Assembly: GCA_030040425.1 (NCBI GenBank)
Contig: JASHTS010000061.1
Location: 1-64,000, forward strand
Origin: Acidobacteriaceae bacterium
GTDB taxonomy: Bacteria; Acidobacteriota; Terriglobia; Terriglobales; Acidobacteriaceae
DNA: 64,000 nt
Reading direction: 5' to 3'
The notes under the pieces are model-generated. The model had not been told where the DNA came from, did not search any database, and saw nothing but the letters and a program-made list of their open reading frames with translations. A program made the translations under genes and the position numbers. Shown here piece after piece: positions 33,516 through 42,254 of the stretch; within the stretch, counting starts at the first letter, position 1; every line of letters begins with the position of its first letter.

Positions 33516-35135
33516 ATGAAAATGAATCTCAAGAACAGGATTGCTCTGATCATTGCCGTCCTGCTGGTTTGCCTGTACGGCATCTTCGGCGTGCCGTCGG
33601 GGATCACCGGAAAGGACCTTGCAGCCGCGCTGACCAAGCGGATTCACCTGGGGCTGGATTTGCAGGGAGGCGCGCACCTGATTCTGCAGGCGCAGGTTTC
33701 CGATGCTGTGAACGCGGAGACCGACAACTCCGTCCAGGACATCGAGCAGGACTTGAACAAGAGCAACCTGACTTTTTCCCAGGTGTACAAGCCCGATCCC
33801 AACAAGCCGGAGGTGATCCGGGTCGAGGGCACTTCGCCGGCCCAGTCGAGCGAGGTGAGCACGCTTCTCGAGGGCACAAAGTATGCCGAGGAGTACGACG
33901 TCTCCCAGGGCGTCAACAACACCTGGACGCTGACCATGAAGCCGCTCTTCGAATCGGACCTGGAAAAGCGCACCGTGCAGCAGGCCATTGAGACCATCCG
34001 CGACCGGGTGGATTCGCTGGGCGTGAGCGAGCCGGTGATCCAGGAGTACGGCCTGGGCGCCAACCAGATCCTAGTAGAGCTGCCCGGGGTGAGCGACCTG
34101 GATCAGGTGAAGACCATCCTCAACTCTACGGCTCGGCTTGAGATCCACGCCGTAGAGGGTGGCCCGTTCAACGACCGCCAGGCTGCGCTCGAGAGCGTGG
34201 GGGGCGATCTTCCGCCCAACGACGAGATCCTGCCGGCGACCGGGGAACTTGCCGGTGCAGCGGGCAACGGCAGCTTCTACATTCTGCAGCGTCTGGCCAT
34301 TGTGGAGGGCAGCGACTTCCGTTCCGCCGTCCCCACCACCAATTCCAACACCGGACAGAGGGAAGTCACTTTCACCCTGACCGACGAGGCCGGAGACAAG
34401 TTCTGGAACTACACCAGCGCCAACGTGGGGAAAAGCATGGCGGTGGTGATGGGCGGCACGGTCCGCGAAGTGGCCGTGATCCAGAGCGGCATCCACGATA
34501 CGGGCGAGATTACGGGCAGCTTCTCACCCGATGAAGTGATGATGCTTTCCAAGCTCCTGCGCACCGGCGCGCTGCCTGCTTCGCTGAACTACATCGAGGA
34601 GAGCACCGTGGGCGCGACATTGGGAGCCGACTCGATTCGCGAAGGCGTAACGGCCGCGGTTGCGGGCGTGCTGGTGGTGTGGATCTTCATGCTGATTTAT
34701 TACAAGGGTTCGGGAATCAACGCCGATCTGGCGCTGTTTCTGAACCTGGTGATCCTGCTCGGCTTCATGGGTTTCTCCCAGGCCGCGCTCACGCTCCCCG
34801 GGATTGCCGGCGTGATTCTCACCATCGGCATGGGCGTCGACTCCAACGTGCTGATCTTCGAGCGCATCCGCGAGGAGATTCGCGCCGGCAAAGCGGCGTC
34901 GGCCGCCGTCGATCAGGGTTTCGCTCATGCCTGGGTGACCATTCTCGATACGCACGTAACCACGATCGTCTCGGCGGCCATTCTTTTCATTTTCGGCACC
35001 GGTCCGGTGAGGGGCTTTGCAACCACGCTGACCTTCGGTCTTTTGGCCAACCTCTTCACCGCCGTCTTTGTCTCGCGCGTGATCTTTGAGGCGCATTTGA
35101 ACAAACTCAAGCCGGGGGAGATGGTCTCTATCTAG
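33516..35135 (+). CDS. secD: protein translocase subunit SecD
   Basis: 539 residues from ATG 33516; ATG 33522 is an equal alternative. N-terminal span, then the GLDLQGGAHLIL motif, a periplasmic P1 region of about 300 residues, and five C-terminal spans with GVDSNVLIFERIREEIRAGK. It uses the proton gradient to help pull exported proteins through SecYEG. The TAG stop is the first part of a tandem repeat that separates it from secF. Confidence 0.96.
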   Translation: MKMNLKNRIALIIAVLLVCLYGIFGVPSGITGKDLAAALTKRIHLGLDLQGGAHLILQAQVSDAVNAETDNSVQDIEQDLNKSNLTFSQVYKPDPNKPEVIRVEGTSPAQSSEVSTLLEGTKYAEEYDVSQGVNNTWTLTMKPLFESDLEKRTVQQAIETIRDRVDSLGVSEPVIQEYGLGANQILVELPGVSDLDQVKTILNSTARLEIHAVEGGPFNDRQAALESVGGDLPPNDEILPATGELAGAAGNGSFYILQRLAIVEGSDFRSAVPTTNSNTGQREVTFTLTDEAGDKFWNYTSANVGKSMAVVMGGTVREVAVIQSGIHDTGEITGSFSPDEVMMLSKLLRTGALPASLNYIEESTVGATLGADSIREGVTAAVAGVLVVWIFMLIYYKGSGINADLALFLNLVILLGFMGFSQAALTLPGIAGVILTIGMGVDSNVLIFERIREEIRAGKAASAAVDQGFAHAWVTILDTHVTTIVSAAILFIFGTGPVRGFATTLTFGLLANLFTAVFVSRVIFEAHLNKLKPGEMVSI

Positions 35136-35193
35136 GGACTAGGGACTAGGGAAGCAGAAGCTGAGAGCTGATGGCCGAGAGCTGAGAGCTCAC
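35134..35193. repeat. two consecutive tandem heptamer arrays between secD and secF
   Basis: First array AGGGACT, AGGGACT, AGGGAAG (35134-35154), starting at the second base of the secD stop. Second array AGCTGAG, AGCTGAT, GGCCGAG, AGCTGAG, AGCTCAC (35159-35193). Both have period seven but different cores, back to back. Confidence 0.88.
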
Positions 35194-35212
35194 GAGAAGG
35201 GAAATAGAACCA

Positions 35213-36184
35213 GTGGAATTTTTTCACAACCCAAGGGTGAACTGGCTGGGATGGAAGTGGTATTTCCTCGCCTTTTCCCTGATTTTCAGCGTCGCAGGCA
35301 TCACCAAGATGGCCTGGAACTGGACGCATACCGTGGAGGGCATCAAGAGCCCGGTGCCCCTGGGCGTGGATTTTCGCGGCGGGACCCAGGTCGAGGTTCA
35401 GTTCCAGCAGACACCGGACCTGACCCGCATCCGGCAGGCCATCGATGCGGCCGGGATCAAGGATGCCGACATCTCCCTCTTCGGCGCGGCGGCCAACGAC
35501 GTGCTCATCAGCCTTCCGGAGCAGCTGAACGAGACGGCCCTCGATACCGGCCGGGCGCAGGTGGAAAGCGCGCTGAAGGCGCACTATACCAGCAACTTCG
35601 TCGTGCGCAGCGTGCAGGTGGTGGGGCCCACCGTGGGTCGCCAGCTTGAGAAGCAGGCCACGCTGGCTACGCTTTACTCGATGCTGGGCATGCTGATTTA
35701 TCTCTGGTTCCGGTTCCAGCTCATCTACGGAGTGGCCGCGGTAGTGGCCTGCTTCCACGACACGCTGATCACCGTGGGCGCCTTCGCCCTGACCGGCCAG
35801 GAGATCAGCCTCACAGTGATTGCCGCCATCCTCACCCTGGTCGGTTACTCGATGAACGACACCATCGTCGTCTTCGACCGAATCCGGGAGAACCTCCGCA
35901 TCAGCCGCCGCGAGCCTCTGCCCAACCTGGTCAACCGGAGCATCAACCAGACGCTCAGCCGGACAGTGCTGACCTCCGGTCTGACCTTCCTCACCGTGCT
36001 CTCCCTGTACATTTATGGGGGCCAGGTATTGAAAGGCTTTTCATTTGCGCTGGTGGTGGGTATTCTAATCGGGACATATTCGTCGATTGCGGTCGCGTCG
36101 CCAATGCTGGTGGCGTGGCAGGAGTGGCGCGCAAAAAAAGGCAAAACCACGACTCTCCCGGCGGCAAAGCGCTCCAGAGTCTGA
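35213..36184 (+). CDS. secF: protein translocase subunit SecF
   Basis: 323 residues, GTG start with AAGGG about twelve bases upstream. N-terminal span, the VDFRGGTQVEV motif near residue 50, and five C-terminal spans with SMNDTIVVFDRIRENLR, the SecF signature. Partner of SecD in the translocon. Confidence 0.96.
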   Translation: MEFFHNPRVNWLGWKWYFLAFSLIFSVAGITKMAWNWTHTVEGIKSPVPLGVDFRGGTQVEVQFQQTPDLTRIRQAIDAAGIKDADISLFGAAANDVLISLPEQLNETALDTGRAQVESALKAHYTSNFVVRSVQVVGPTVGRQLEKQATLATLYSMLGMLIYLWFRFQLIYGVAAVVACFHDTLITVGAFALTGQEISLTVIAAILTLVGYSMNDTIVVFDRIRENLRISRREPLPNLVNRSINQTLSRTVLTSGLTFLTVLSLYIYGGQVLKGFSFALVVGILIGTYSSIAVASPMLVAWQEWRAKKGKTTTLPAAKRSRV

Positions 36185-36330
36185 GCATCTAACCTAACCG
36201 GCAAGGGAGGAACGCCTGCTGGGGATTTGGCAACGTTTTCGAGTGCAAAATCAGCGGATTGGACCGAGCCGGGGGCTGGCGGTCCGGAGCCGGGAAAGAC
36301 CGGACGTTTGCACCGAAAATGCAGCAAATT

Positions 36331-36359
36331 TTGCACTGGAAGCATGGTTCTGATAAGGT
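36331..36359 (+). promoter_or_regulatory. weak candidate promoter in the secF-tonB gap
   Basis: TTGCAC at 36331-36336 and TAAGGT at 36354-36359 with 17-bp spacing. A second TTGACA at 36359-36364 has no -10 partner at the right distance. Apart from this the 309-bp gap (36185-36493) shows no gene. Confidence 0.3.
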
Positions 36360-36493
36360 TGACACGCTTCTATGGGACCGGCTGGGCGCACGGGAACATT
36401 CGTACTGGGCGCGGTGTCTAAAGTTGAAGGGACCTGATCGCAGGCCGGCGCGGGCGCCGTGAGCCAAAAGGCCTGGATGGACGGGGGTACGGT

Positions 36494-37489
36494 ATGGACA
36501 GTGAATCACTGGTTCTTCGATGGATGATAAGTGTTGTTGTCTTCCTCGTACTGCTGAGAATCCTCAGTTATGTGGCTCGGCGGGACAAGCTCGCGGGGTG
36601 GTTGTTCACCCTGGAGTGGGGAGCCCTGGTGGTATTTGGGAGCATCGGGCTCGCCCAGGAGGGCGAGATTCCCATGTGGGGCGCGGCCGTCAGCATCGCC
36701 GTCTGGCTGGTCGGTGTCTGGATCGCTTTGAGCCTGGCATGGAAGCGCAAGACGGAGCCGGAATTCGCCGGTATGTTCGCGGACTCGACCTTTGAGTCCA
36801 GCGGCAGAGTGGAGAACAAGAAGGTCTTCCGTTGGATGTTCGCAACCCTTCAGTGCTGCTCCCTGGTGCTGATCTCCCTGGTATTGATTCCTCTCATCTA
36901 TCCTGAGGCGCTGCCCAGGGCGGCCATGCTGACGGTTCTCACCACCCCACCGCCTCCGCCGCCTCCGCCGCCTCCGCCCCCGCCTCCTGAAGTCCACGTT
37001 GTCCATGTGCAGTCGGAGATGATGAACAATCAGCTCACGGCGCCGACAAAGATCCCCAAGAACATCGAGATGGTGACCGAGAAGGAAGCTCCGCCGAGCA
37101 ACTTTGGCGTGGCGGGCGGTCTCGATGGCGGCGCCAACGGCGGCGTGATGGGCAGCATCTTCGGCAGCGGTGGGCCGCAGGTGAAGGCTGCTCCGCCCAA
37201 GAAGGTGAACATCTCGGCTGGCGTTGCGGTTGGCATGTTGATCCAGAAGACCATGCCGGTTTATCCGCCCATTGCCAAAGCGGCCCGTGTATCCGGAACG
37301 GTGGTGCTGCAGGCGGAGATCTCGAAGCAGGGCACCATCCAGGATTTGCGCGTTGTCAGCGGTCCGGCAATGCTGCAGCAGGCGGCTTTGGAAGCCGTTC
37401 GGCAATGGCGCTACCGGCCTTACCTGCTCAACAATGAGCCCGTCGAAGTGGAAACCACGGTCAACGTGATTTTCACCCTCGGCGGTTGA
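36494..37489 (+). CDS. tonB: energy transducer TonB with extra N-terminal membrane spans
   Basis: 331 residues. The C-terminal TonB domain (about 240-331) has the usual PPIAKAARVSGTVVLQAEI, ALEAVRQWRYRPYL and VEVETTVNVIFTL. A run of fourteen prolines (about 153-166) follows a span at about 119-140, as in typical acidobacterial TonBs, which usually begin near MFADSTFESSGRV (Met94 here, position 36773). Ahead of that Met, in the same frame and without stop, are 93 residues with three more spans. It couples the ExbB/ExbD motor to outer-membrane receptors or related outputs. The extension is either a real fusion or a mis-chosen start. Confidence 0.88.
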   Translation: MDSESLVLRWMISVVVFLVLLRILSYVARRDKLAGWLFTLEWGALVVFGSIGLAQEGEIPMWGAAVSIAVWLVGVWIALSLAWKRKTEPEFAGMFADSTFESSGRVENKKVFRWMFATLQCCSLVLISLVLIPLIYPEALPRAAMLTVLTTPPPPPPPPPPPPPPEVHVVHVQSEMMNNQLTAPTKIPKNIEMVTEKEAPPSNFGVAGGLDGGANGGVMGSIFGSGGPQVKAAPPKKVNISAGVAVGMLIQKTMPVYPPIAKAARVSGTVVLQAEISKQGTIQDLRVVSGPAMLQQAALEAVRQWRYRPYLLNNEPVEVETTVNVIFTLGG

Positions 37490-37500
37490 AACAATTGACG

Positions 37501-37533
37501 GCTCTCTGCCGCGTGAAGCTGCCGAGAGCTTTT
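37501..37533 (+). terminator. candidate intrinsic terminator after tonB
   Basis: GCTCTC (37501-37506) pairs with GAGAGC (37524-37529), followed directly by TTTT. Short stem with a large imperfect loop, so it may only partly stop transcription into exbB. Confidence 0.5.
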
Positions 37534-37634
37534 CCATTTGACCTGAATGCGATGTCCCAAAGAGCCGCATTCCTTTAACGTCCGCTTTGCGGGCCGCCTC
37601 AAATCACCAACAACTCCTTAGGAGGAAAGATTCA

Positions 37635-38378
37635 GTGATTCTCGCTCAGCTCACTCATTTCGCTTCCCATACCGTCAACTCCCTGGCCATGTTCCAGGAC
37701 GAGGGGCAGACGGTCGGCTTCAGCCCGCTGCAACTTTGGGGCCACATGGGCTGGCTTGCCAAAGGCGTGGCCATTGTTCTGTTCATCGAGTCGGTCTGGT
37801 CGCTGGCTGTGATGATCGACCGCTATCTCTACTACTCCGCGGCGCGGAAGCAGTCGCGCGAATTCGCGCCCAAGGTTGCGGGCGCGCTGAAGGACAGCAA
37901 GCTTGAAGAAGCCATCAAGATTGCCGACCGCAGCAAGAAGTCGCATTTGGCCGAGGTAGTAACCGCCGGGCTGCAGGAGTTCCGCGCTTCTGCCGGCGTG
38001 GCCACGCCGGAGACCATCGAGAGCTCAGGCCGCGCGCTGGAGCGGGCCGAGGCCATCGTACACGCCAAGCTGAAGAGAGGCCTGGGCGTTCTGGCCACCA
38101 TCGGAGCGACGGCGCCGTTCGTGGGGCTGTTCGGCACCGTGGTCGGCATTTTGCACGCGTTTGACGCCATTGCCACGCAGAAGAGCTCGGGCATCGGCGC
38201 CGTGGCCGGCGGTATCGCCGAAGCGCTGGTTACCACGGCCTTCGGTCTGCTGGTCGCCATCCCTGCCGTGATGGCGTTCAATTATTTCACCGGACGTGTC
38301 GAGGCCTTCGACGTGGAGATGGACAACTCCTCGAGCGAACTGCTCGACTATTTCATCAAGCAGAGCCACAAGCGGTAG
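37635..38378 (+). CDS. exbB: ExbB/TolQ/MotA-family proton channel protein
   Basis: 247 residues from GTG 37635, fixed by AGGAGG nine bases upstream. Three membrane spans, with the family segment LGVLATIGATAPFVGLFGTVVGIL and ATTAFGLLVAIPA-like TTAFGLLVAIPAVMAFNYF. Forms the proton channel with the ExbD proteins downstream and powers TonB. Confidence 0.94.
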   Translation: MILAQLTHFASHTVNSLAMFQDEGQTVGFSPLQLWGHMGWLAKGVAIVLFIESVWSLAVMIDRYLYYSAARKQSREFAPKVAGALKDSKLEEAIKIADRSKKSHLAEVVTAGLQEFRASAGVATPETIESSGRALERAEAIVHAKLKRGLGVLATIGATAPFVGLFGTVVGILHAFDAIATQKSSGIGAVAGGIAEALVTTAFGLLVAIPAVMAFNYFTGRVEAFDVEMDNSSSELLDYFIKQSHKR

Positions 38379-38405
38379 TGCGGCTTTGGCCAGGCGAGAA
38401 TCTGC

Positions 38406-38444
38406 GCTGGCCGGGTGGACAGAAAATCCCGGCCGGCGATTTTT
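38406..38444 (+). terminator. intrinsic terminator between exbB and the exbD array
   Basis: GCTGGCCGGG (38406-38415) pairs with CCCGGCCGGC (38428-38437) with one G-T pair, followed by GATTTTTC. A strong hairpin with a T run in the middle of a functional cluster, so the exbD genes may be partly or separately controlled. Confidence 0.8.
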
Positions 38445-38500
38445 CACTTCTTCTGGCAGCTTGAACAGGACATAGGGCGGGCCGGGGTCCGCCGATCGAT

Positions 38501-38527
38501 TTAACCGTCAATTCCGTTAACCGTCAA
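38501..38527. repeat. direct repeats TTAACCGTCAA upstream of the exbD array
   Basis: Two exact 11-bp copies at 38501-38511 and 38517-38527, 16 bp apart, and a degenerate third (GAGACGTCAAT) near 38531. Placed between the terminator and the first exbD, 45-70 bases before its ATG, like a regulator binding site. Confidence 0.55.
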
Positions 38528-38571
38528 ATTGAGACGTCAATCGGCAATTCAGCCGCACGGAGCCCACTTCC

Positions 38572-39012
38572 ATGGGAATTGTAGTTCGCAACGAAGGAAG
38601 AAAGGTAAATTCCAACATCAACGTCACCCCCATGGTGGACGTGATGCTGGTGCTGCTCATCATTTTCATGGTGATCACGCCCATGCTGCAGAACAAGGTG
38701 CAGATCGACATGGCCAAGGTCGAGAATCCCACGGCCATGCCGGATGCCGACAAGGATGACGCGATCGTGGTGGCGGTTACGCGCGATGGCGGAGTGTTCC
38801 TGGGTCAGAACCGGGTTGACCCCAGTGAGCTGGGCAGCCTGGTGCGCGACAAACTCGCCGACAAGACCGACAAGACGATTTTCGTCCGTGCCGATGCGCG
38901 CGCCCAGTACCGCGCTGTGGAAGACGCCATTGACGATGTGCGCACGGCGGGCGTGGAAGAAGTAGGCCTGCTTACGCAAAAGCGCGAAGGCAATCTGGCG
39001 GGCGGCGAGTAA
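38572..39012 (+). CDS. exbD: ExbD/TolR-family protein, first of three
   Basis: 146 residues. One span near the N terminus with the signature INVTPMVDVMLVLLIIFMVI, whose Asp is the proton-carrying residue of ExbD. The periplasmic domain ends RTAGVEEVGLLTQ. Functional partner of ExbB. Confidence 0.93.
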   Translation: MGIVVRNEGRKVNSNINVTPMVDVMLVLLIIFMVITPMLQNKVQIDMAKVENPTAMPDADKDDAIVVAVTRDGGVFLGQNRVDPSELGSLVRDKLADKTDKTIFVRADARAQYRAVEDAIDDVRTAGVEEVGLLTQKREGNLAGGE

Positions 39013-39069
39013 GCTGCGCCTGCGTGGCTCGGAGCAGAGATTCTGGATTTGAAACGAGGAGTTTAAGCC

Positions 39070-39501
39070 ATGGCATTTTCAATGGGCGGCAGCGGCAGCA
39101 TGGCCGATATCAACGTCACCCCGATGATCGATATTCTTCTGGTGCTGCTGATCATCTTCATGGTGATTGTGCCGGTGACCCCCAAGGGTCTTGACGCGCT
39201 GGTGCCGCAGCCGCCGAAGAATCCGCAGCAGCAGCAGCCGAACGACCGCACCATTGTGGTCCAGGTCCTGTATCGCCCCGGCCAGGCCCCGGCGTACAAG
39301 ATCAACGACACCGATGTGACCCATGCCGAGCTGCAGTCGAAACTGACCGATATTTACGCCAACCGCGCCGAGCGCGTGATGTTCGTGAGGGGCGATGACG
39401 ACGTTAACTTCCAGTACATCGCGGACGTGATCGACATCGGCAAGGCAGCCAACGTGGATCACATCGGACTGATGACGCCGAAGATTCAAGAAGGACAGTA
39501 G
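39070..39501 (+). CDS. ExbD/TolR-family protein, second of three
   Basis: 143 residues, with GAGGAG upstream of the ATG. Signature INVTPMIDILLVLLIIFMVI with the conserved Asp, then a Gln/Pro-rich linker (PPKNPQQQQPND) and the periplasmic domain ending ANVDHIGLMTPKI. Confidence 0.93.
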   Translation: MAFSMGGSGSMADINVTPMIDILLVLLIIFMVIVPVTPKGLDALVPQPPKNPQQQQPNDRTIVVQVLYRPGQAPAYKINDTDVTHAELQSKLTDIYANRAERVMFVRGDDDVNFQYIADVIDIGKAANVDHIGLMTPKIQEGQ

Positions 39502-39536
39502 CGCCGGGCGAGTGGCAACTGCCGGGGCGGAGGGCG

Positions 39537-39995
39537 ATGCCGATGGCCACGTCAATGGGCGAGTCTGGAGGCGAATCGGGAGGATCGGGCGGCCAGCTTA
39601 CCCAGATCAACGTAACGCCGATGATCGACATCCTGCTCGTGCTCCTGATCCTGTTCATGGTGATGGTGCCGGCAATGCCGCGGGGGTTGTCGGCAGTTCT
39701 GCCGCAGCCGCCGAAACCCGGAATGCAGACCGGTCGCGAGAATGCTGTTGTGATTCAGGTGGTCGGCCATCCCGGCGTCCCGCTTTCGTACCGGATCGAC
39801 GGTGCAGTCGTGGCGCATGACGCAATTCCGGCGAGACTGGCTGCGATTTACGCCAATCGCGCCAACCGGGTTCTGTTTGTCGAAGGCGACGGCCAGGTGA
39901 AATTTGCCGACGTGGCGGACCTGATCGATATCGGCGAGGCCGCAAATGTGGACCGCATCGGGCTGATGACGCCCGGAAGCCGGCCGGTGGAGTAG
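39537..39995 (+). CDS. ExbD/TolR-family protein, third of three
   Basis: 152 residues from ATG 39537; ATG 39543 has the better distance from GGAGG. Signature INVTPMIDILLVLLILFMVM with the Asp retained. Closest to the second copy (both end ANVDxIGLMTP), suggesting a local duplication. Confidence 0.92.
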   Translation: MPMATSMGESGGESGGSGGQLTQINVTPMIDILLVLLILFMVMVPAMPRGLSAVLPQPPKPGMQTGRENAVVIQVVGHPGVPLSYRIDGAVVAHDAIPARLAAIYANRANRVLFVEGDGQVKFADVADLIDIGEAANVDRIGLMTPGSRPVE

Positions 39996-40127
39996 GTGCG
40001 AAGAGCGCTCGCAGCCGGCGGGAGTACAATTCTTTCTTATCTCTGGTTTCGGTTGCGCCCGTCCGCTGCCAGCTGCGATACTCACGGGCGCGACTGAAGC
40101 TTTTGCCTGAAGGAGAAGAAGACAGAC

Positions 40128-40994
40128 ATGAATCGACCCGCACGTTTATGGGCGCTCGGGATCACCTTGGCCGGCATGGTGCTATATATGAACGGTTGCG
40201 CCCAGCTCGAAGCCCGCGACCAGCTCAATAAGGGTGTTGATGCCTATAGGAACGCTCACTATGAAGAGGCCATCGACCATTTCCAGCGGGCTACCCAGCT
40301 CGATCCCACGCTGCCCACGGCCAAGGAGTATCTGGCCACGGCGCTGGCACAGAATGTGGCGCCGGGGCTCGACACCCCCGAAAACCTGAAGACCGCCAAG
40401 GAATCGATCAAGATTTTCGAGGAAGTCCTGGCCAAGGACCCCAACGACGTCAACAGCATGAAACAGATCGCGGGTATTTATTTCAACATCGCCAACCGCA
40501 ACAACCCGCAGCAGTGGGAGGAGGACCTGGACAACGCCGAGGATTGGCAGAAGAAGGTTCTCGCGGTCGATCCCAAAGACCCGGAAGCGGCCTATACGGT
40601 TGGCGTCATCAACTGGACCAAGGCGCATGAAAACCTGCTGAAGGCTCTGCAGGACGCCGGGCTGAACGACGACGGCAAGGGCAATACCAAGGCTCCGAAA
40701 AAGGTCATGGAGCCGCTGGCCAAAGAGAACGCTCCGCTAGTGGAAGAGAGTTTGAAGTATCTCAACCAGGCGGTTCAAAACCGTTCCAACTACGACGACG
40801 CGATGCAGTACCTGAACCTGATTTATCGCGCCAAGGCCGATGTGGATTATGGCAATGCCGACGCGGTCAAGGAAGATATGGCCGAGGCGCAGGACTGGAC
40901 ATCGAAGGCCATGAGCACCCGCAAAGCCAACGAGGCGGCCAAGAACGCGGGCCCCCAGGGCATTACCATGGACAACAGCGGCAATCTGAAGTAG
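40128..40994 (+). CDS. TPR-containing lipoprotein
   Basis: 288 residues with a lipoprotein signal ending in YMNGC (Cys24) and a good GAAGGAG ribosome site. The mature protein has TPR-like helices (LNKGVDAYRNAHYEEAIDHF, QRATQLDPTLPTAKEYLA and later SLKYLNQAVQNRSNYDDAMQYL). Likely faces the periplasm as a scaffold near the TonB/Exb system; function not known. It is followed by a bidirectional terminator. Confidence 0.87.
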   Translation: MNRPARLWALGITLAGMVLYMNGCAQLEARDQLNKGVDAYRNAHYEEAIDHFQRATQLDPTLPTAKEYLATALAQNVAPGLDTPENLKTAKESIKIFEEVLAKDPNDVNSMKQIAGIYFNIANRNNPQQWEEDLDNAEDWQKKVLAVDPKDPEAAYTVGVINWTKAHENLLKALQDAGLNDDGKGNTKAPKKVMEPLAKENAPLVEESLKYLNQAVQNRSNYDDAMQYLNLIYRAKADVDYGNADAVKEDMAEAQDWTSKAMSTRKANEAAKNAGPQGITMDNSGNLK

Positions 40995-41017
40995 CGGCGC
41001 AACTGCTCATTGAAGAG

Positions 41018-41051
41018 AAGCGGCCTCCGCCCTGGGCGAGGCCGCTTTTCA
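41018..41051. terminator. bidirectional intrinsic terminator between convergent genes
   Basis: AAGCGGCCTC (41018-41027) pairs perfectly with GAGGCCGCTT (41038-41047), then TTTTC on the plus strand; an AA-rich left side serves the minus strand less well. It separates the TPR lipoprotein from the PPIase gene. Confidence 0.9.
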
Positions 41052-41091
41052 TTTGCAATCGATGAAGTTCTTGCAGCCCGTGGCCGCGGGC

Positions 41092-42168
41092 TCAGGGCGC
41101 GCCCTGCTTGAGAATCTGCTCGGCAAAATAGTTGCGCACCTTGGCATCGTCCTGCAAGGTTTCGTAGTAGGCGTTCTGCAAAAGCTGCTTCTGGCTGTCA
41201 TGCAGCAATTGATGGATGGCCTGCTGAACGCGCGGATCGTTGAGCTCCCGCTGCCCCGCGGGCTCCCGCGCAATGAGCTTGTAGATGGCGTAACCGACCA
41301 CCTTATGGCCCGGTCCGGCCGAGTCGTAGACAGGCAGCACATCGGTGAACTGATCGGGCTTCAATTTGCTGATGGCATCGTAGACTTCGGGGTCGGCGCG
41401 CAGCTGCGACTCGGGGAACATGCCCATGTCGCCGCCGTTCGACGCAGTGTTGGGATCTTCTGAAAAATTCATGGCCAAAGAACCGAAGTCGTCGCCGCTC
41501 TCGAGGCGGACGTGCAGAGCATCGATCTTCTTTTTCGCGTCGGCGTCGCTGGTGGCCTTGCTGTTCTGCAGGTTGCCCGCCTGAGGCGAGGGCGTGGTGG
41601 TGACCGCGATGCGCGCCAGATGATACTCGGGCTCAATGAGGTCGAAGTCCGACTTGTGCGCATTGTAATAGTCGCGAATCTCGGCGTCGGTAATGTCGAT
41701 CTTCGATTCGATCTCCTTGTTGAGAAGCTTGGTGGTCGTCAGTTCGCGGCGGATGTCGCGCTTGAAGTCATCCAGGGTAAGGTTCTTTTCTTTGAGCTTG
41801 TTGTCGAATTCCTCCTGGGTATAAGGCGCCTTGTACTCCGTCAGCCGCGCATTCACATCTTCATCCGTAGCTTCCAGGTTCATTTTGGCCGCGGCCTGCT
41901 GCATGATTTCGTCCTGAATCATCTGGTGCAGCACCTGCAAGCGGCGCATATCGGCTTCGACCGGCGAGGGTTTCTGCGGGCTGTCGCCCAGGCTCTCCTG
42001 GTAGTAGCGGTCAAGATCCGATCGCAGAATTTCCTTGCCGTTCACGGTGGCGACCACGTCTGCCGGAGTTGCGCGGTGACAGGCTGAAAGGGCGGGCAAA
42101 AGCACGACGCCCAGCAGAAGCAGGACCGGAGAGCGGCGACGCGTCCGCAAAATCGATTGGACTTGCAA
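41092..42168 (-). CDS. SurA/PrsA-like peptidyl-prolyl isomerase lipoprotein
   Basis: 358 residues from TTG 42168, preferred because GGAG lies eight bases upstream and it gives a clean lipoprotein signal (RTRRRSPVLLLLGVVLLP then LSAC). A SurA N-terminal-like helical domain (VATVNGKEILRSDLDRYYQE ...) is followed by a parvulin-type domain (EYHLARIAVTTTP ... GGDMGMFPESQL) and a C-terminal helix. Periplasmic chaperone/isomerase for outer-membrane proteins, consistent with lptD two genes upstream on the same strand. Confidence 0.9.
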   Translation of the reverse strand: MQVQSILRTRRRSPVLLLLGVVLLPALSACHRATPADVVATVNGKEILRSDLDRYYQESLGDSPQKPSPVEADMRRLQVLHQMIQDEIMQQAAAKMNLEATDEDVNARLTEYKAPYTQEEFDNKLKEKNLTLDDFKRDIRRELTTTKLLNKEIESKIDITDAEIRDYYNAHKSDFDLIEPEYHLARIAVTTTPSPQAGNLQNSKATSDADAKKKIDALHVRLESGDDFGSLAMNFSEDPNTASNGGDMGMFPESQLRADPEVYDAISKLKPDQFTDVLPVYDSAGPGHKVVGYAIYKLIAREPAGQRELNDPRVQQAIHQLLHDSQKQLLQNAYYETLQDDAKVRNYFAEQILKQGAP

Positions 42169-42254
42169 CGTGATTACTCCTGCGGGACAGGTCGAGAGTC
42201 CCGGCATTCAAGGATAAATCTCCGCGCCCGCTGCGCAAAGACTTCCCCTCGGTC

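Noticed and set aside
35134-35193. Tandem repeats as a CRISPR array
   Set aside because: Units are contiguous 7-mers with no spacers, and no cas gene is nearby.
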